DNA of 64,000 bases. Origin: Flavobacterium nitrogenifigens (GTDB taxonomy: Bacteria; Bacteroidota; Bacteroidia; Flavobacteriales; Flavobacteriaceae). Of the stretch, positions 40,771-50,598 are shown one piece after another. Made by a program: the position numbers and the translations under genes. Location: assembly GCF_003254565.1 (NCBI RefSeq), contig NZ_QJRI01000178.1, forward strand, positions 124,001-188,000. Reading direction: 5' to 3'. Under the pieces are notes generated by a model. It was not told the origin of the DNA. It saw only the letters and a program-made list of their open reading frames with translations, and did not search any database. Numbering within the stretch: the first letter of the stretch is position 1; every line of letters begins with the position of its first letter.

Positions 40771-43491
40771 TTATTCTAAAACCAAACCTATCTGGCCATC
40801 ATCGTCTAATTCTGTCTCTACAGAATCATCTTCTGGAATTTCCGGTTTTTCAGGAACTTCTTCAACTGGCTCTTCATAAGGAAGCGGTTCTAACAAATTG
40901 ACTTGTCTTAATTTATCAGTTGTCAATTGATTTCCAAGAGCTTTGAAACCTTTTACAGCTATAAAGTCTTCAACATCAATATGAAGATCATCTTTTTGAA
41001 CTCCTTTTACTTTTGCAAAAACCAATTGCGCTACAGGACGATAATCTGTCGAAACGATTTCCAATTGCGAATTCGGATGGTCTGTTATGAAACTTTCTTC
41101 TTTTCCTTCATTTTCAACCAAGAAACGTTTTAAGAAATAACGCTCTTTTTCTCCATCATAGTAAATCGCAGAAATCGGTTTTTTAGGTTTCCATTTCTCC
41201 AACACAATCATATCTTCGTCAAAATGCGTAGATAATTCTGGAATGAGCACTTTTAACTTACCAGACTGATTAATTACTAAGATTTTATCGGTCGGTTTAA
41301 ATTCTCCCAATAACTCTCCTCTTGCGTCAACGTTTAGACGTTTTACGGTATCATCAAACCAAACTTTTCTTGGCAGTAAAGTCGAAATTCCTTTTTCTTT
41401 TAATTCGATTTTCTTGATTGGATATTTGGTCACTAAATTTCCTTTAGAACCACGGCCCTTAATTGCGAGTTTCGCGAAATCAATATCAAATTTCAATTTC
41501 TTGATCGTTCCAACTTGGCGCAATAAAATAGTTACAACCTCAGCTTCTCCATTTGGATTGTGTGAAAAATAAACTACTTGCGAACCATTTGTTCCATTTG
41601 TCAAATCGTATGCTTTATCACGGGTTACACCAGTAACATTGAAACGTTTGATATAAGACGGTCCCGATTTACCATCGCGGTACATCATGTTGTAAATGGT
41701 ACGTTTATCGTTTTTATCAAAAACGGCGGCGTGAATAATGTCCTTCCCAATAAATGTTTTGGCATCTACTTTTGTGATCATCAATGTTCCGTCACGTAAA
41801 AACACAATAACATCATCAATATCAGAACAATCGCCTACGTATTCATCTTTCTTTAAACTCGTTCCAACAAAACCTTCTTCGCGGTTTACGTAAAGTTTTG
41901 TGTTACGTAAAACTACTTTTGTGGCCTCAACGTTATCAAAAACACGAAGTTCCGTCTGGCGTTCACGTCCTTTTCCGTATTTCTCTTTTAATTTGGTAAA
42001 GTAAGCAATAGCAAAATCTGTAAGATGTTCTAAATTGTATTCTACCTCTTTCATTTCTTCTTCTAACCTTGAAATCAATTCATCGGCTTTATCAGAGTCG
42101 AAACGCGTAATACGAATCATCGGGATTTGAGTCAAACGCTGTAAATCTTCGTCTGTAATTTCTCTGACGAATGATTTTTTGAAAGGCTCAAAACGATCGT
42201 ATAAATATTTGTAAAGCGATTCTCTGTCTCCGTATAATTTGAAGTCAATATACATTTCTTCACGAATGAAGATTTTTTCTAAAGTAGAGAAATGCCACTT
42301 ATTTTTTAATTCTTCTAATTGAATTTCCAATTCCTGACGAAGCAAATCAACCGTTCTTTCAGTTGAAATCTTCAACATTTGTGAAACTCCGATAAACAAT
42401 GGTTTATTGTCTTCAATAACGCACCCTAAAGGTGCAACAGATGTTTCGCAGGCAGTAAATGCGAATAGCGCATCAATAGTTTTGTCTGGCGAAACGCCTG
42501 GAAAAAGATGAATTAAAATTTCAACATCAGCTGCTGTATTGTCTTCAATTTTCTTGATTTTGATTTTGCCTTTTTCATTGGCTTTCAAAATACTGTCAAT
42601 TAAACTCGATGTATTGGTAGAAAACGGAATCTGTGTAATCACCAAGGTATTTTTGTCTAACTGCGAAATTTTAGCACGCACACGCACACGTCCGCCACGC
42701 ATTCCGTCGTTATAATTCGAAACGTCGGCAATACCCTGCGTCATAAAATCAGGATAAAGCGTAAACGGCTTTCCTTTTAAGATTTTAATCGAAGCATCAA
42801 TTAATTCGTTGAAGTTATGAGGAAGCACTTTTGTAGAAAGTCCAACCGCAATACCTTCTGCTCCTTGCGCTAAAAGCAATGGGAATTTTACAGGAAGATT
42901 GTTTGGTTCTGCACGACGTCCGTCATACGAAACGCCCCAATCGGTAATTTTTGGAGAATATAAAACTTCCAAAGCAAATTTAGATAAACGTGCCTCAATA
43001 TAACGGGGCGCTGCCGCACCATCGCCTGTTAAAATATTTCCCCAGTTTCCTTGGCAGTCAATCAATAAATCTTTTTGACCAATTTGCACCATTGCATCAC
43101 CAATACTCGCATCTCCGTGTGGGTGATACTGCATGGTGTGCCCTACTACATTGGCAACTTTATTATAACGACCATCATCCAGCTCTTTTAAAGAGTGCAT
43201 AATACGACGTTGAACAGGTTTGAATCCGTCTTCGATAGCAGGAACTGCACGTTCCAGAATTACATACGAAGCATAATCCAAAAACCAGTCTTTATACATT
43301 CCGGTTACTTTGGTAATAACGTCCTCGCCTTCTTCTTCCTGATTTTCGTAAAAATGCGCTCCTTCAAAATGCTTTGCATCTACATCGATAATCTCATCGT
43401 CATTTCCATCCTGATTGTCATCCATCAGGTTTTCATCTTGATTATTCTCGTCGTCGTTTGGAATTATGTTATCGTCTTCTTCGTCTTTCAT
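40771..43491 (-). CDS. parC: DNA topoisomerase IV subunit A
   Basis: A 906-residue type IIA topoisomerase subunit. The winged-helix core has the catalytic tyrosine in APRYIEARLS and the DGFKPVQRRI start. A coiled-coil tower and a C-terminal beta-pinwheel follow. The canonical GyrA box (QRRGGKG) is replaced by KGRGSKGN, which favours ParC over GyrA. An acidic Asp/Asn/Glu-rich stretch of about 45 residues precedes the core, and an acidic tail of about 40 residues ends it; both are unusual extras. With ParE it forms the decatenating enzyme that separates daughter chromosomes. The gene lies 161 bases downstream of parE. Confidence 0.9.
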   Translation of the reverse strand: MKDEEDDNIIPNDDENNQDENLMDDNQDGNDDEIIDVDAKHFEGAHFYENQEEEGEDVITKVTGMYKDWFLDYASYVILERAVPAIEDGFKPVQRRIMHSLKELDDGRYNKVANVVGHTMQYHPHGDASIGDAMVQIGQKDLLIDCQGNWGNILTGDGAAAPRYIEARLSKFALEVLYSPKITDWGVSYDGRRAEPNNLPVKFPLLLAQGAEGIAVGLSTKVLPHNFNELIDASIKILKGKPFTLYPDFMTQGIADVSNYNDGMRGGRVRVRAKISQLDKNTLVITQIPFSTNTSSLIDSILKANEKGKIKIKKIEDNTAADVEILIHLFPGVSPDKTIDALFAFTACETSVAPLGCVIEDNKPLFIGVSQMLKISTERTVDLLRQELEIQLEELKNKWHFSTLEKIFIREEMYIDFKLYGDRESLYKYLYDRFEPFKKSFVREITDEDLQRLTQIPMIRITRFDSDKADELISRLEEEMKEVEYNLEHLTDFAIAYFTKLKEKYGKGRERQTELRVFDNVEATKVVLRNTKLYVNREEGFVGTSLKKDEYVGDCSDIDDVIVFLRDGTLMITKVDAKTFIGKDIIHAAVFDKNDKRTIYNMMYRDGKSGPSYIKRFNVTGVTRDKAYDLTNGTNGSQVVYFSHNPNGEAEVVTILLRQVGTIKKLKFDIDFAKLAIKGRGSKGNLVTKYPIKKIELKEKGISTLLPRKVWFDDTVKRLNVDARGELLGEFKPTDKILVINQSGKLKVLIPELSTHFDEDMIVLEKWKPKKPISAIYYDGEKERYFLKRFLVENEGKEESFITDHPNSQLEIVSTDYRPVAQLVFAKVKGVQKDDLHIDVEDFIAVKGFKALGNQLTTDKLRQVNLLEPLPYEEPVEEVPEKPEIPEDDSVETELDDDGQIGLVLE

Positions 43492-43555
43492 TTTTATATG
43501 CTGAATTATTTCAGTATTCTTTCTATTTTAAATTTAACGGAAGTTTTTTCAATTC

Positions 43556-43616
43556 CCCAGTCACTGACTGGGTTTTATATTTTGAAAACCGCAGACAGTC
43601 ACTGCGCTTTTCAAAA
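43556..43616 (-). promoter_or_regulatory. Two hairpins in the parE-parC spacer
   Basis: CCCAGTCA/TGACTGGG at 43556-43572 and TTTTGAAAACCGCAG/CTGCGCTTTTCAAAA at 43580-43616 form two adjacent stem-loops that share the core CAGTCACTG. No U tract follows on the minus strand. They may be processing or regulatory structures, or a repeat element. Confidence 0.55.
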
Positions 43617-43652
43617 CTTAAAAAATTCCACAACATTGTCGCGGATTTTTAT

Positions 43653-45521
43653 TTAAACCTCCTCCAATTCATCAATCTCCACCTTCAAGTTCTTGATAAT
43701 AAACTCTTGTCTGTCTGGCGTATTTTTCCCCATGTAGAAAGATAACAATTGCTCAATCGAAGTATGTTTATCCATCATAACAGGATCTAAACGAATAGTA
43801 TCTCCAATAAAGTTCTTGAACTCATCTGGCGAAATCTCTCCCAAACCTTTAAATCGGGTGATTTCTGGCTTTGGTTTCAGCTTTTCAATCGCGTCTTTTC
43901 TTTCTTCTTCAGAATAACAATAAATCGTTTCTTTTTTGTTTCGAACCCTGAAAAGCGGTGTTTGCAAAATATACAAATGTCCTTCTTTGATTAATTCTGG
44001 AAAAAACTGCAAAAAGAAAGTTATTAAAAGTAAGCGAATGTGCATTCCGTCGACATCGGCATCGGTTGCGATTACGATATTGTTGTAACGTAATTTTTCT
44101 AGTCCGTCTTCGATATCAAGTGCAGCTTGCAATAAATTGAATTCTTCATTTTCATACACAATCTTTTTAGACATTCCGTATGAATTTAAAGGTTTACCAC
44201 GTAAACTGAAAACCGCTTGTGTATTTACGTCACGCGACTTTGTAATCGATCCAGAAGCCGAATCTCCCTCGGTAATAAAAAGTGTACTTTCTAAGTTTCT
44301 AGGATTTTTAGTATCAGGAAGATGCGCACGACAATCTCTTAATTTTTTATTATGAAGATTGGCCTTTTTAGCACGATCTGTCGCCAGTTTTCTAATTCCT
44401 GACAATTCTTTTCTTTCGCGTTCTGCCTGAAGAATTTTACGTAATAAAGCTTCGGCTGTCGGCGGATTTTTATGTAGATAATTATCTAGTTTCGTTTTGA
44501 TAAAATCATTAACGAAAGTACGAACAGAAACTGCTGGTGTTCCGTCGTCAGAACCCATATCGGTAGAACCTAATTTTGTTTTGGTCTGAGACTCAAAAAC
44601 CGGTTCCATTACTTTAATACTAATCGCACTCACAATAGATTTACGAACATCAGATGCTTCAAAATTCTTATTGTAAAACTCACGAATTGTTTTTACAACT
44701 GCCTCACGGTAAGCCGCTAAGTGCGTTCCTCCTTGTGTTGTATTCTGACCGTTTACAAAAGAGTGATATTCTTCACTGTACTGCGTTTTACTGTGCGTCA
44801 GCGCAACCTCAATATCGTGATCTTTCAAATGAATAATTGGATATTCTAAATCTTCTTCATTGATCGTTTCTTCTAATAAATCACGAAGTCCGTTTTCTGA
44901 ATAGTATTTTTCTCCATTGAAAATAATCGTCAAACCATTGTTTAGATAACAATAGTTTTTAACCATTTTGATAACGTATTCTAAACGGAATTTATAGTTT
45001 TTGAAAATCGTTTCGTCTGGCGTAAAAGTTACTTTTGTCCCTTTACGCTTTGTAGTATCGATTATATCTTCTTCTAGAACTAAATTTCCAGCAGAAAACT
45101 CTGCTCCTTTTTGTTTATCATCTCGAACCGATTCTACACGAAAAAAAGTAGAAAGCGCATTAACCGCTTTTGTTCCGACACCATTTAAACCAACTGATTT
45201 CTGGAAAGCTTTAGAATCGTATTTTCCCCCCGTGTTCATCTTCGACACTACATCGACCACTTTCCCTAACGGAATACCACGTCCGTAATCACGAACAGTA
45301 ACCGTTTTTTCTTTGATACTTACCTCAATAGTTTTTCCTGAGCCCATTACGAACTCATCGATACAGTTATCTAAAACCTCTTTTAGAAGAATGTAAATAC
45401 CATCATCTGGAGAAGAACCGTCTCCAAGCTTTCCGATATACATTCCAGGACGCATACGGATATGTTCTTTCCAATCAAGCGAACGAATATTATCTTCGGT
45501 ATATTGATTTTGCTCTAGCAT
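43653..45521 (-). CDS. parE: DNA topoisomerase IV subunit B
   Basis: A 622-residue GHKL-ATPase subunit. The ATP site is seen in LKEVLDNCIDEF and the GRGIPLG and NGVGTKAVNAL motifs. The transducer follows, and the TOPRIM domain has TLFITEGDSASGS and ATDADVDGMHIRLLLITFF. The length of about 620 residues and the operon with parC support ParE rather than GyrB. The ATG at 45521 (MLEQNQYTEDNIRSLDW) is the normal start. Confidence 0.9.
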   Translation of the reverse strand: MLEQNQYTEDNIRSLDWKEHIRMRPGMYIGKLGDGSSPDDGIYILLKEVLDNCIDEFVMGSGKTIEVSIKEKTVTVRDYGRGIPLGKVVDVVSKMNTGGKYDSKAFQKSVGLNGVGTKAVNALSTFFRVESVRDDKQKGAEFSAGNLVLEEDIIDTTKRKGTKVTFTPDETIFKNYKFRLEYVIKMVKNYCYLNNGLTIIFNGEKYYSENGLRDLLEETINEEDLEYPIIHLKDHDIEVALTHSKTQYSEEYHSFVNGQNTTQGGTHLAAYREAVVKTIREFYNKNFEASDVRKSIVSAISIKVMEPVFESQTKTKLGSTDMGSDDGTPAVSVRTFVNDFIKTKLDNYLHKNPPTAEALLRKILQAERERKELSGIRKLATDRAKKANLHNKKLRDCRAHLPDTKNPRNLESTLFITEGDSASGSITKSRDVNTQAVFSLRGKPLNSYGMSKKIVYENEEFNLLQAALDIEDGLEKLRYNNIVIATDADVDGMHIRLLLITFFLQFFPELIKEGHLYILQTPLFRVRNKKETIYCYSEEERKDAIEKLKPKPEITRFKGLGEISPDEFKNFIGDTIRLDPVMMDKHTSIEQLLSFYMGKNTPDRQEFIIKNLKVEIDELEEV

Positions 45522-45683
45522 ATATGATTTTAGGATTTTTTGCTAATGTACCATTTCTTAACAAAAAATGAAAGCGTATTTTCTTTTTGTTATGAATAAT
45601 AACAGTTTAAAATCTATTTAAGCTGATTTTAAAATAAAACGAGTATCGAAGTTATAAAAAAATGCATTTTCGACAAAAAAACA

Positions 45684-46859
45684 CTACTTTATTCCAAGAA
45701 CTTCTTTTGCCAAAGCAATCATTTCGGGCGTTCCCGTATTTTTGTTCTTTTCATCAGACAGTTTCACAACACCTTGCCAATGTAGATTATCGGGCTTTGT
45801 ATCTGTTAATTTAATTACCATATTCATTGCAGGAAGCCCTACATCATTGGTAAAATTGGTTCCAATTCCAAATGACATTTTTATTTTGTCCTGACAGAAA
45901 TCGACAATCTTTTTTACTTTATCGTAATTGAGCGAATCTGAAAAAACAATGGCTTTTGATTTTGGATCTATTCCCATTTTAATGTAATGAGAAATCACTT
46001 TTTGGGCAAACTCAATCGGATCACCGCTATCATGTCGAACGCCATCAAAAAGTTTTGAATATTTTTTATCAAACTGATTGAAAAATATTTCTGTAGTATA
46101 AGTATCTGTTAAGGCGATTCCGAGATCTCCGCTATAAACTTGTGTCCAATGTTCCAGACTGATAGAATTTGCCATTTTAAAGCCATATTGCGCCGCATGA
46201 AACATAAACCATTCATGAGCGTGCGTACCTAAAGGTCTTCGATTATTGACCATTGCAAAATGCACATTACTTGTACCAATAAAGCTCTGTCCACCATAAG
46301 TACGCAAAGTTTCATTTACAAGATTCTGCACATCATAAGAGTGACGACGTCTTGTACCAAATTCTAAAATAGAAACACCAAGTTTATTGTAATTCTCTAT
46401 TTTTTCTTTCGTAAGATTTTTTACAGCCTCATCGTTTAAACGAATTAAATGATTTGCTTTGTAAAAAAGTTCCGAAATCAAAGCCATTAAAGGCACTTCC
46501 CATAAAATAGTTCTGTACCAAAAACCTTCAACTGTTACTGTAATTTCCGAACCTTCCTGACTAATCTGAACTTCAGACGGATCAAAACTATATCCTTGCA
46601 GAAAATCTAAATAAGTGGGATCGAGATATGGACAATAATGAGCGAGATAATTCTTTTCTTCCTTTGTTAAACGTAAATCTGCCATTGCATCAACAGAATT
46701 TCGTAGTAAATCTGCAAAACCTTCTGGAAAAACATGTTTTCCGCGGTTTATAAATCCGTAACGAACCTTTGCTTTTGGAAAAAGTTTAATTACAGCATGC
46801 TGCATTGTAAATTTATAGAAATCATTGTCTAAGATTGATTTCAGAAAAGTCGCTTCCAT
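45684..46859 (-). CDS. pncB: Nicotinate phosphoribosyltransferase
   Basis: A 391-residue NAD-salvage enzyme converting nicotinate and PRPP to nicotinate mononucleotide with ATP. Recognisable parts are LDNDFYKFTMQHAV at the start, FGTRRRHSYD, the autophosphorylated histidine region GTHAHEWFM, and the phosphate-binding GVRHDSGDP and SFGIGTNFTND. A TTG at 46868 would add three residues; the ATG at 46859 (MEATFLKSIL) is the better start. The gene stands alone after parE with a 162-base gap holding no clear terminator. Confidence 0.92.
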   Translation of the reverse strand: MEATFLKSILDNDFYKFTMQHAVIKLFPKAKVRYGFINRGKHVFPEGFADLLRNSVDAMADLRLTKEEKNYLAHYCPYLDPTYLDFLQGYSFDPSEVQISQEGSEITVTVEGFWYRTILWEVPLMALISELFYKANHLIRLNDEAVKNLTKEKIENYNKLGVSILEFGTRRRHSYDVQNLVNETLRTYGGQSFIGTSNVHFAMVNNRRPLGTHAHEWFMFHAAQYGFKMANSISLEHWTQVYSGDLGIALTDTYTTEIFFNQFDKKYSKLFDGVRHDSGDPIEFAQKVISHYIKMGIDPKSKAIVFSDSLNYDKVKKIVDFCQDKIKMSFGIGTNFTNDVGLPAMNMVIKLTDTKPDNLHWQGVVKLSDEKNKNTGTPEMIALAKEVLGIK

Positions 46860-46937
46860 AGTGTTCAAATTCGGATCATTCCTTGCTAAGATACGGCAAT
46901 TTCAGAAAAGATGAAAATTGAATAATCCTTAAATAAA

Positions 46938-47918
46938 TTATTTCGAAACTATTTTAAAAGAGACAACACTATTACCATCCACAAAAACAGTAATATAATC
47001 TCCAATATTGTTATCGATGCCTATTTGAAATTCTAATCCCCCACGTTTTTCTTTTGGATTCTGAACTTTAACAGCTTTATTGTATTTATTCAAATAAAAA
47101 ACTTGATTGGATTTTGAGAGATTTTTGATTTCAACTGTAATTTTATCACCATTTCGAGCTTCAATTATTCCAGAATCAGGCGATTTAATTTTATAATCTT
47201 TTTCGATTGTAGTATTGTAAATTAAAGGGCCATTCAGAAAATCTTCTTTACTTAATCTGTTTCCCAAATAAGAACCCGAATCTGGAAAATGCTTTGCAAA
47301 GAAATAATCTGGATCTGTGTCAAAATAAGCAGGATTAAAATCGTTGACCATTCTGCCTTTACTGCTGTCATAATAGCCTTGCCCCCATGTCACATCCAAA
47401 AGACGCCATTTTTTATCAATCAAAACCATATTCCAAGCATGATTGGAAGAAGTGTTTTTTCTACCAATATCTCTTACTGAAATCTTAGAATCACCACGAA
47501 TGATTTCGCATTTAATTCCCATCAAAGATGCCAAATGCTGATACAAAGCCGTAAAACCTTCGCAAACCGCTTTTTTAGATTTAAAAGCTTTCTGGATTAG
47601 GTTATCATTCAGCTGTTTTATTTTTCGCTGTTTTTCAGCTTCAGAAGAATAGCTGAAACCTTGCGTTCTAGGCGGATTCAAATACGCATTATAATCGTAT
47701 CTTATATTGAAGGCAATCCAACTGTAAATAGCACGCGCACGATCATAATCCGAATCAAAATCTTTCTCGATTCTGTCGGCTAATTTTTCGGTGCTATCGA
47801 AACTTTTTGGATATTTTGCAACTATTTTATCGACTTCACTGATCTTTTGAGCAAAAGTGAAATTGATGAAAATACTATTTAATAAAAGGAAAATAAGGGC
47901 AATCTTTTTTTGTGGCAT
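46938..47918 (-). CDS. Secreted transglutaminase-like protein
   Basis: A 326-residue protein with a signal peptide (MPQKKIALIFLLLNSIFINFTFAQ). A transglutaminase/protease-like core has catalytic Cys in KKAVCEGFTALY, His in SNHAWNMVLI and Asp in LLDVTWGQG. A C-terminal domain of about 100 residues looks like a beta sandwich. Bacterial relatives are often periplasmic peptidases of cell-wall or exported proteins. Its ATG directly follows the stop of the FMN reductase gene (TAAATG), so the two are coupled. Confidence 0.8.
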   Translation of the reverse strand: MPQKKIALIFLLLNSIFINFTFAQKISEVDKIVAKYPKSFDSTEKLADRIEKDFDSDYDRARAIYSWIAFNIRYDYNAYLNPPRTQGFSYSSEAEKQRKIKQLNDNLIQKAFKSKKAVCEGFTALYQHLASLMGIKCEIIRGDSKISVRDIGRKNTSSNHAWNMVLIDKKWRLLDVTWGQGYYDSSKGRMVNDFNPAYFDTDPDYFFAKHFPDSGSYLGNRLSKEDFLNGPLIYNTTIEKDYKIKSPDSGIIEARNGDKITVEIKNLSKSNQVFYLNKYNKAVKVQNPKEKRGGLEFQIGIDNNIGDYITVFVDGNSVVSFKIVSK

Positions 47919-48443
47919 TTAAAAATTTGATTTAATAATATCTTTCAGTTCTTGATCTAATTCAGGATTAGAGATTTTATTTTCTTGTAAATCAAAATTC
48001 GAGCCAAATGCTGGTAATGAGAAACTTCCTTTAATTTCTGCACCATAACGAGGGAAAAGATTTTGCGCAATTCCTAAAACAGACGCGCCTCCTCTACCAC
48101 CTGGAGAAGTTGCCAATAATAGCATTGGTTTATGTTGGAAAACATCTTTTTCGATTCTAGAACTCCAATCGAAAACATTTTTAAAAGCAACAGAAAAATT
48201 TCCGTTATTTTCTGCCATTGAAACCACTAGAATATCAGCTTCTTTAAGTTTATTCAAGAATGCTTGCGCCACTTCATGCTGACCAATTTCTTTCTCTAGA
48301 TCTACGCTAAAAACTGGCATTGCAAAATCGTTTAAATCTAAAACTTCAACATCTGCATTTTCAAACAAACTAGATGCATAAGTCGCAAAACGCTTATTGA
48401 TTGACTGCTTACTGTTGCTTCCTCCAAAGGCTACTATTTTCAT
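47919..48443 (-). CDS. NADPH-dependent FMN reductase family protein
   Basis: A 174-residue flavodoxin-fold protein. The N-terminal MKIVAFGGSNSKQSINKRF holds the FMN phosphate-binding GSxxxxSxN loop, and the SPGGRGGASVLG loop is the second flavin-contacting segment. This group reduces FMN or quinones with NADPH. A TTG at 48467 in frame would add eight residues; the ATG at 48443 gives the family start. It is the first gene of a two-gene unit with the transglutaminase-like gene. Confidence 0.82.
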   Translation of the reverse strand: MKIVAFGGSNSKQSINKRFATYASSLFENADVEVLDLNDFAMPVFSVDLEKEIGQHEVAQAFLNKLKEADILVVSMAENNGNFSVAFKNVFDWSSRIEKDVFQHKPMLLLATSPGGRGGASVLGIAQNLFPRYGAEIKGSFSLPAFGSNFDLQENKISNPELDQELKDIIKSNF

Positions 48444-48560
48444 ATTTGTGGTATTTGTTTTTTTCAACCATATAAGTAATGTAAGTTCATTTAAAAAGCT
48501 TTGTCTTTAAACTAAACAAGACAAACTTAAATTTTCTTATATGACTTATATGGTTTAATA

Positions 48561-49475
48561 TTAATTTTCTATTTCAAAAATCTCTTTTTGTATTTCTACA
48601 GAATAATCATTTGGTGAAATACTTCCGCCGAACGCTTTTGCATAGACTTTAGTAAATTCTGCTCCAAAATATAAAATAATAGCCGAATAATACACCCAAA
48701 CCAAAATTATAATTACAGAACCTGCTGCACCGTAAACACTTGCAACAGTTGAATTTCCTAAGTACACTCCAATTGCAAATTTACCTATCATAAACAAAAT
48801 TGCTGTGCTTGATGCACCAATAAAAGCATCTTTCCATTTGATAACTCCGTCTGGTAAAGTTCGGAATATAATGGCAAAAAGCAATGTAATACTAGCAAAA
48901 ACAATCACCAAATTAACCACATAAAAAAAGTAAACTGTTGTGTCTGGAAAATAGAGTTTTAAACGGGCATTTAAAACGTCGAGTGTAGCATTGACTATTA
49001 AACTGACCAGCATCAAAAATCCAACTGAAACTATCATAGAAAAAGACATCAATCTGTTTTGAATAAATTTTTTCAAACCTTTGTTAGGTTTTGCTCGAAG
49101 TCCCCAAATATAATTGATTGAACTCTGAATTTCGGCAAAAACTCCAGATGCTCCAATGAGTAACATTACAACTCCAAAAACGGTTACAAAGACATTGCTA
49201 TCTGATAATTGAACATTTTTGATTGCCTCCTGAATCTGTACCGCAGCATTATTCCCGACCAATCGATTTATCTGACCATATAACTGACCCGTGACTGCCT
49301 CTTCCCCAAAAAAGAAGCCACAAATGGTAATTATAATAATCAATAAAGGAGGCAAAGCAAAAATGGTATAATAAGATAACGCCGCACTTAATTTTATAGC
49401 ATTGTCATCGTTGAATTCTAAAAATGTTGTTTTTAATAAATACCAAGTTTTTGAAAAGATGTTATGATTTTTCAT
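48561..49475 (-). CDS. YihY/BrkB-family inner membrane protein
   Basis: A 304-residue protein with about six transmembrane helices. The family phrases ALSYYTIFALPPLLIIIITI, LIGASGVFAEIQSSINYIW and YGAAGSVIIILVWVYYSAIILYFGAEFTKVYA are clear. The family was once called ribonuclease BN by mistake and is now regarded as a transport-like membrane protein of unknown role. A TAnnTTTG motif (TAAATTTG at 49506-49499 on the minus strand) lies 24 bases before its start. Confidence 0.85.
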   Translation of the reverse strand: MKNHNIFSKTWYLLKTTFLEFNDDNAIKLSAALSYYTIFALPPLLIIIITICGFFFGEEAVTGQLYGQINRLVGNNAAVQIQEAIKNVQLSDSNVFVTVFGVVMLLIGASGVFAEIQSSINYIWGLRAKPNKGLKKFIQNRLMSFSMIVSVGFLMLVSLIVNATLDVLNARLKLYFPDTTVYFFYVVNLVIVFASITLLFAIIFRTLPDGVIKWKDAFIGASSTAILFMIGKFAIGVYLGNSTVASVYGAAGSVIIILVWVYYSAIILYFGAEFTKVYAKAFGGSISPNDYSVEIQKEIFEIEN

Positions 49476-49498
49476 TTGCTTATTTTTTGATATTCACT

Positions 49499-49506
49499 CA
49501 AATTTA
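49499..49506 (-). promoter_or_regulatory. Bacteroidota -7 promoter motif of the YihY-family gene
   Basis: The minus strand reads TAAATTTG, 23 bases upstream of the ATG at 49475. No -33 TTG at normal spacing was found. Confidence 0.45.
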
Positions 49507-49566
49507 AGCATTAATGAAAATTTTTAACTTCTTGGATTTTAGCAAGATTTTACATTTTTACCATGT

Positions 49567-50244
49567 TTATTTATAATGACAAAAAATCCCTTTATCATAA
49601 ACTGTCCACAAACTTGCTTTTTGGTTGGCTGCTTTTAAAGCATTGTTTGCCCAAGTATTGCAAGTATAAAAAAGGCTATAACTTCCTTTTGCTTCATAGA
49701 AAGCATCTTTTCTTCCGTAGCTATGACCTTCAATCCATTGTGGATGAATTGGATCGCTGAAACTATTTGAAATATAATTGACTAAGTTTTGATAATTTTC
49801 TTTTGAAACTAAAATTCGTTTGCAGTCTTCACCTTCTCTTAATTGTTTAAAAAACGTTGCATGCACTGCAGACGAACTGATTCCGAATGCTGCTTTGAAA
49901 GCTGTACTTGCTTTTAAATCTGACCATTCTGGCGTTTCCAAATAAAAGCCTTTATCTCCCCAGCCAAAAGCGATATAATTCATTAAAGAATCCTTTGATT
50001 GGGTTTGATTAAACTGAATTTCGTTTCGCCAATCTTTGATTTCATTTTTTATCGGAACCACAATATCGGTATGGACTCCGTTTGAAAGAATATAAATTGG
50101 AACTGCATCTTGCTCTTCCACTTTTGCGATATCTGAATTGACTGTAATTTTAGAAATAATCAAAACAGAAGAAATATACACGGCAAGAAAACTAAAGATT
50201 CCGAAAAGCGTCCAGCCTAGAATTTTGAATGATTTTTTTAGCAT
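49567..50244 (-). CDS. DUF2459 (TIGR02117) family protein
   Basis: A 225-residue protein with an N-terminal membrane anchor (about residues 9-31) and a conserved core: ILSNGVHTDIVVP, IAFGWGDKGFYLETPEW, AFGISSSAVHATFF, and a C-terminal YSLFYTCNTWANNALKAAN. The cysteine, histidine and asparagine in these blocks recall an NlpC/P60-like fold, but no activity is known. It was first noted next to urease genes in other bacteria; no urease is here. Confidence 0.8.
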   Translation of the reverse strand: MLKKSFKILGWTLFGIFSFLAVYISSVLIISKITVNSDIAKVEEQDAVPIYILSNGVHTDIVVPIKNEIKDWRNEIQFNQTQSKDSLMNYIAFGWGDKGFYLETPEWSDLKASTAFKAAFGISSSAVHATFFKQLREGEDCKRILVSKENYQNLVNYISNSFSDPIHPQWIEGHSYGRKDAFYEAKGSYSLFYTCNTWANNALKAANQKASLWTVYDKGIFCHYK

Positions 50245-50598
50245 TTTGATTGATTGATTTTAGATTAGTAATTGGTTAATTTTTCTGTAACCAATTTTTG
50301 AGCCAAAAATTTTCAGTTGCTAAAATAGGACGCGGATTTTACAGATTCGCTTTCGCGAAAACGCGGATTTAAACGGATCTTTTATTCTTGTTTTTGTCAT
50401 CCTGAGGAACGAAGGATAACACTAGAATTTCCACAATCCAAATCGCCAATCTTTGTAGAGTTTCGTGTGTGATCCTTCGTTCCTCAGGATGACAAACTTT
50501 ATGATTATTCATTTTAAACATAAAAAAACTGCTGAATTTCTCCAGCAGTTTTAATCTATTATCTTTCTTCTTTACTCTTTTATCTCAAGAAAAAAAGA
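50245..50598. repeat. 354-base gap with two repeat families and a terminator
   Basis: No gene is seen. CGCGGAT-type 8-base words occupy about 50329-50380. A perfect inverted repeat with 25-base arms lies at 50393-50417 and 50472-50496 (TTTGTCATCCTGAGG... and its complement) around a 54-base loop. A hairpin with ACTGCTG/CAGCAGT arms at about 50526-50550 is followed by T's on the minus strand and terminates ychF. Confidence 0.8.
50524..50552 (-). terminator. Intrinsic terminator of ychF
   Basis: AAAACTGCTG pairs with CAGCAGTTTT over an 8-base loop, 47 bases downstream of the ychF stop on the minus strand. Confidence 0.7.
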
